Source: Gaiellasilicea sp038324115
GTDB lineage: Bacteria; Actinomycetota; Thermoleophilia; Gaiellales; Gaiellaceae
Direction of reading: 5' to 3'
NCBI GenBank assembly: GCA_038324115.1
Contig: JBBQHQ010000061.1
Location: 1-14,266, forward strand
Length of the DNA: 14,266 nucleotides
The notes below the pieces were generated by a model that had not been told where the DNA came from, searched no databases, and saw nothing but the letters and a program-made list of their open reading frames with translations. Position 1 is the first letter of the stretch; every line of letters starts with the position of its first letter. Positions 13,658 to 14,266 of this stretch are shown in pieces. A program made the position numbers and the translations under genes.

Positions 13658-14266
13658 ATGAACGAGACACCCACCGTCCAGACCCCGCAGCGCCGGCCCC
13701 GTCGCGCCGGGCTCGCGGCCGCGCTGGCGGCCGCTACGATCGTCGGCGCCGCCGGCAGCGCGGCCGCCGTCACCGTCTTCGACGCCCACGGCTCCACGGC
13801 CGTGCGCGAGGTCACCGTCCAGTCGGCCACGCCCGCCGCGACCTCCGACACGACGATCGGCGCCGTCTACAAGACCGCGTCGAAGTCCATCGTCGAGATC
13901 ACCGTCAGCTCGCGCAGCGCCGGCCAGCTCGGCGGCGCCGGAGCCGCCCAGTCCCAGGGCTCGGGCTTCGTGCTCGACAAGGCCGGCCACATCGTCACGA
14001 ACCAGCACGTCGTCGACGGCGCCGCCTCGATCTCGGTCAAGTTCGGGAACGGCTCCACCTACAAGGCGACGCTCGTCGGGGCCGACCCCTCGACCGACGT
14101 CGCGGTGATCAAGATCGACGCGCCGGCGTCGGCGCTCTCCCCGCTCCAGCTCGCAGACTCGTCCGCGGTGCAGGTCGGCGACGGCGTGATCGCGATCGGC
14201 AGCCCCTTCGGGCTCGACCTGTCCGTGACCTCCGGGATCGTCAGCGCCCTCCACCGGCAGATCACG
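13658..14266 (+). CDS. HtrA/DegP-type trypsin-like serine protease (PepD-like), 3' end cut by window edge
   Basis: An envelope quality-control protease; 203 residues are visible and the frame is open at the right edge. A short basic N-terminus (PQRRPRRAG) precedes a hydrophobic Ala-rich segment (about 17-40), a signal peptide or membrane anchor that places the protease outside the cytoplasm. The protease domain starts near residue 67. It has GSGFVLDKAGHIVTNQHVV with catalytic H117 and DPSTDVAVIKI with D147, then IGSPFGLDLSVTSGIVS. The catalytic Ser (GNSGGP region) and any PDZ domain lie beyond the window. The ATG at 13658 has a GAAAGG Shine-Dalgarno-like sequence at 13641-13646. The gene follows the MprAB-like pair and has the four-box array before it, so it is probably a target of that system. 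Confidence 0.94.
   Translation, partial: MNETPTVQTPQRRPRRAGLAAALAAATIVGAAGSAAAVTVFDAHGSTAVREVTVQSATPAATSDTTIGAVYKTASKSIVEITVSSRSAGQLGGAGAAQSQGSGFVLDKAGHIVTNQHVVDGAASISVKFGNGSTYKATLVGADPSTDVAVIKIDAPASALSPLQLADSSAVQVGDGVIAIGSPFGLDLSVTSGIVSALHRQIT

Overview
The window is very GC-rich (judged by eye), tightly packed chromosomal DNA in which essentially every base is coding or short regulatory DNA. The gene set suggests a high-GC Gram-positive actinobacterium, most likely of the Thermoleophilia type (Gaiella/Solirubrobacter-like). The grounds are System I cytochrome c maturation with a cysteine-type CcmE, an MprAB-like two-component system next to an HtrA protease, and frequent TANNNT boxes 6-9 nt before start codons, as in leaderless actinobacterial genes. 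The taxonomic placement is inference. No tRNA, rRNA, CRISPR array, transposase or phage gene is visible.

Layout. Positions 1-2701 (minus strand) hold a small conserved-looking protein, then ccmE, then ccmF (running off the left edge), the heme-handling part of a cytochrome c maturation cluster. Positions 2806-3627 (plus) encode an endonuclease IV-like TIM-barrel protein whose 3' end overlaps, tail to tail, a large minus-strand signalling protein (3606-6524) that joins a class III nucleotide cyclase domain to an AAA/STAND-type ATPase and a helical repeat tail. A 62-bp divergent promoter separates this from a phosphomannomutase/phosphoglucomutase gene (6587-7936), which overlaps by 4 bp a YbgC-type hot-dog thioesterase gene (7933-8379).

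Positions 8389-14266 are a signalling region. A minus-strand membrane hybrid histidine kinase (about 10 TM segments, two PAS domains, HisKA, HATPase, receiver) faces away from a plus-strand series: OmpR-family response regulator, histidine kinase and HtrA-type serine protease (cut by the right edge). This order mirrors mprA-mprB-pepD of mycobacteria, an envelope-stress circuit.

The regulatory DNA is the most interesting part. An 8-bp box of consensus NYCTTAGS occurs twice at 11-bp pitch before the response regulator gene and four times at 11-bp pitch before the protease gene, beginning inside the kinase stop codon. This is what a site for this OmpR-family regulator should look like and suggests autoregulation plus control of the protease. 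Beside the first site are three tandem copies of a 16-bp palindrome, and the leader of the hybrid kinase can form two strong hairpins. In contrast, five genes in the first 8 kb have a -10-like TANNNT box so close to the start codon that their transcripts are probably leaderless.
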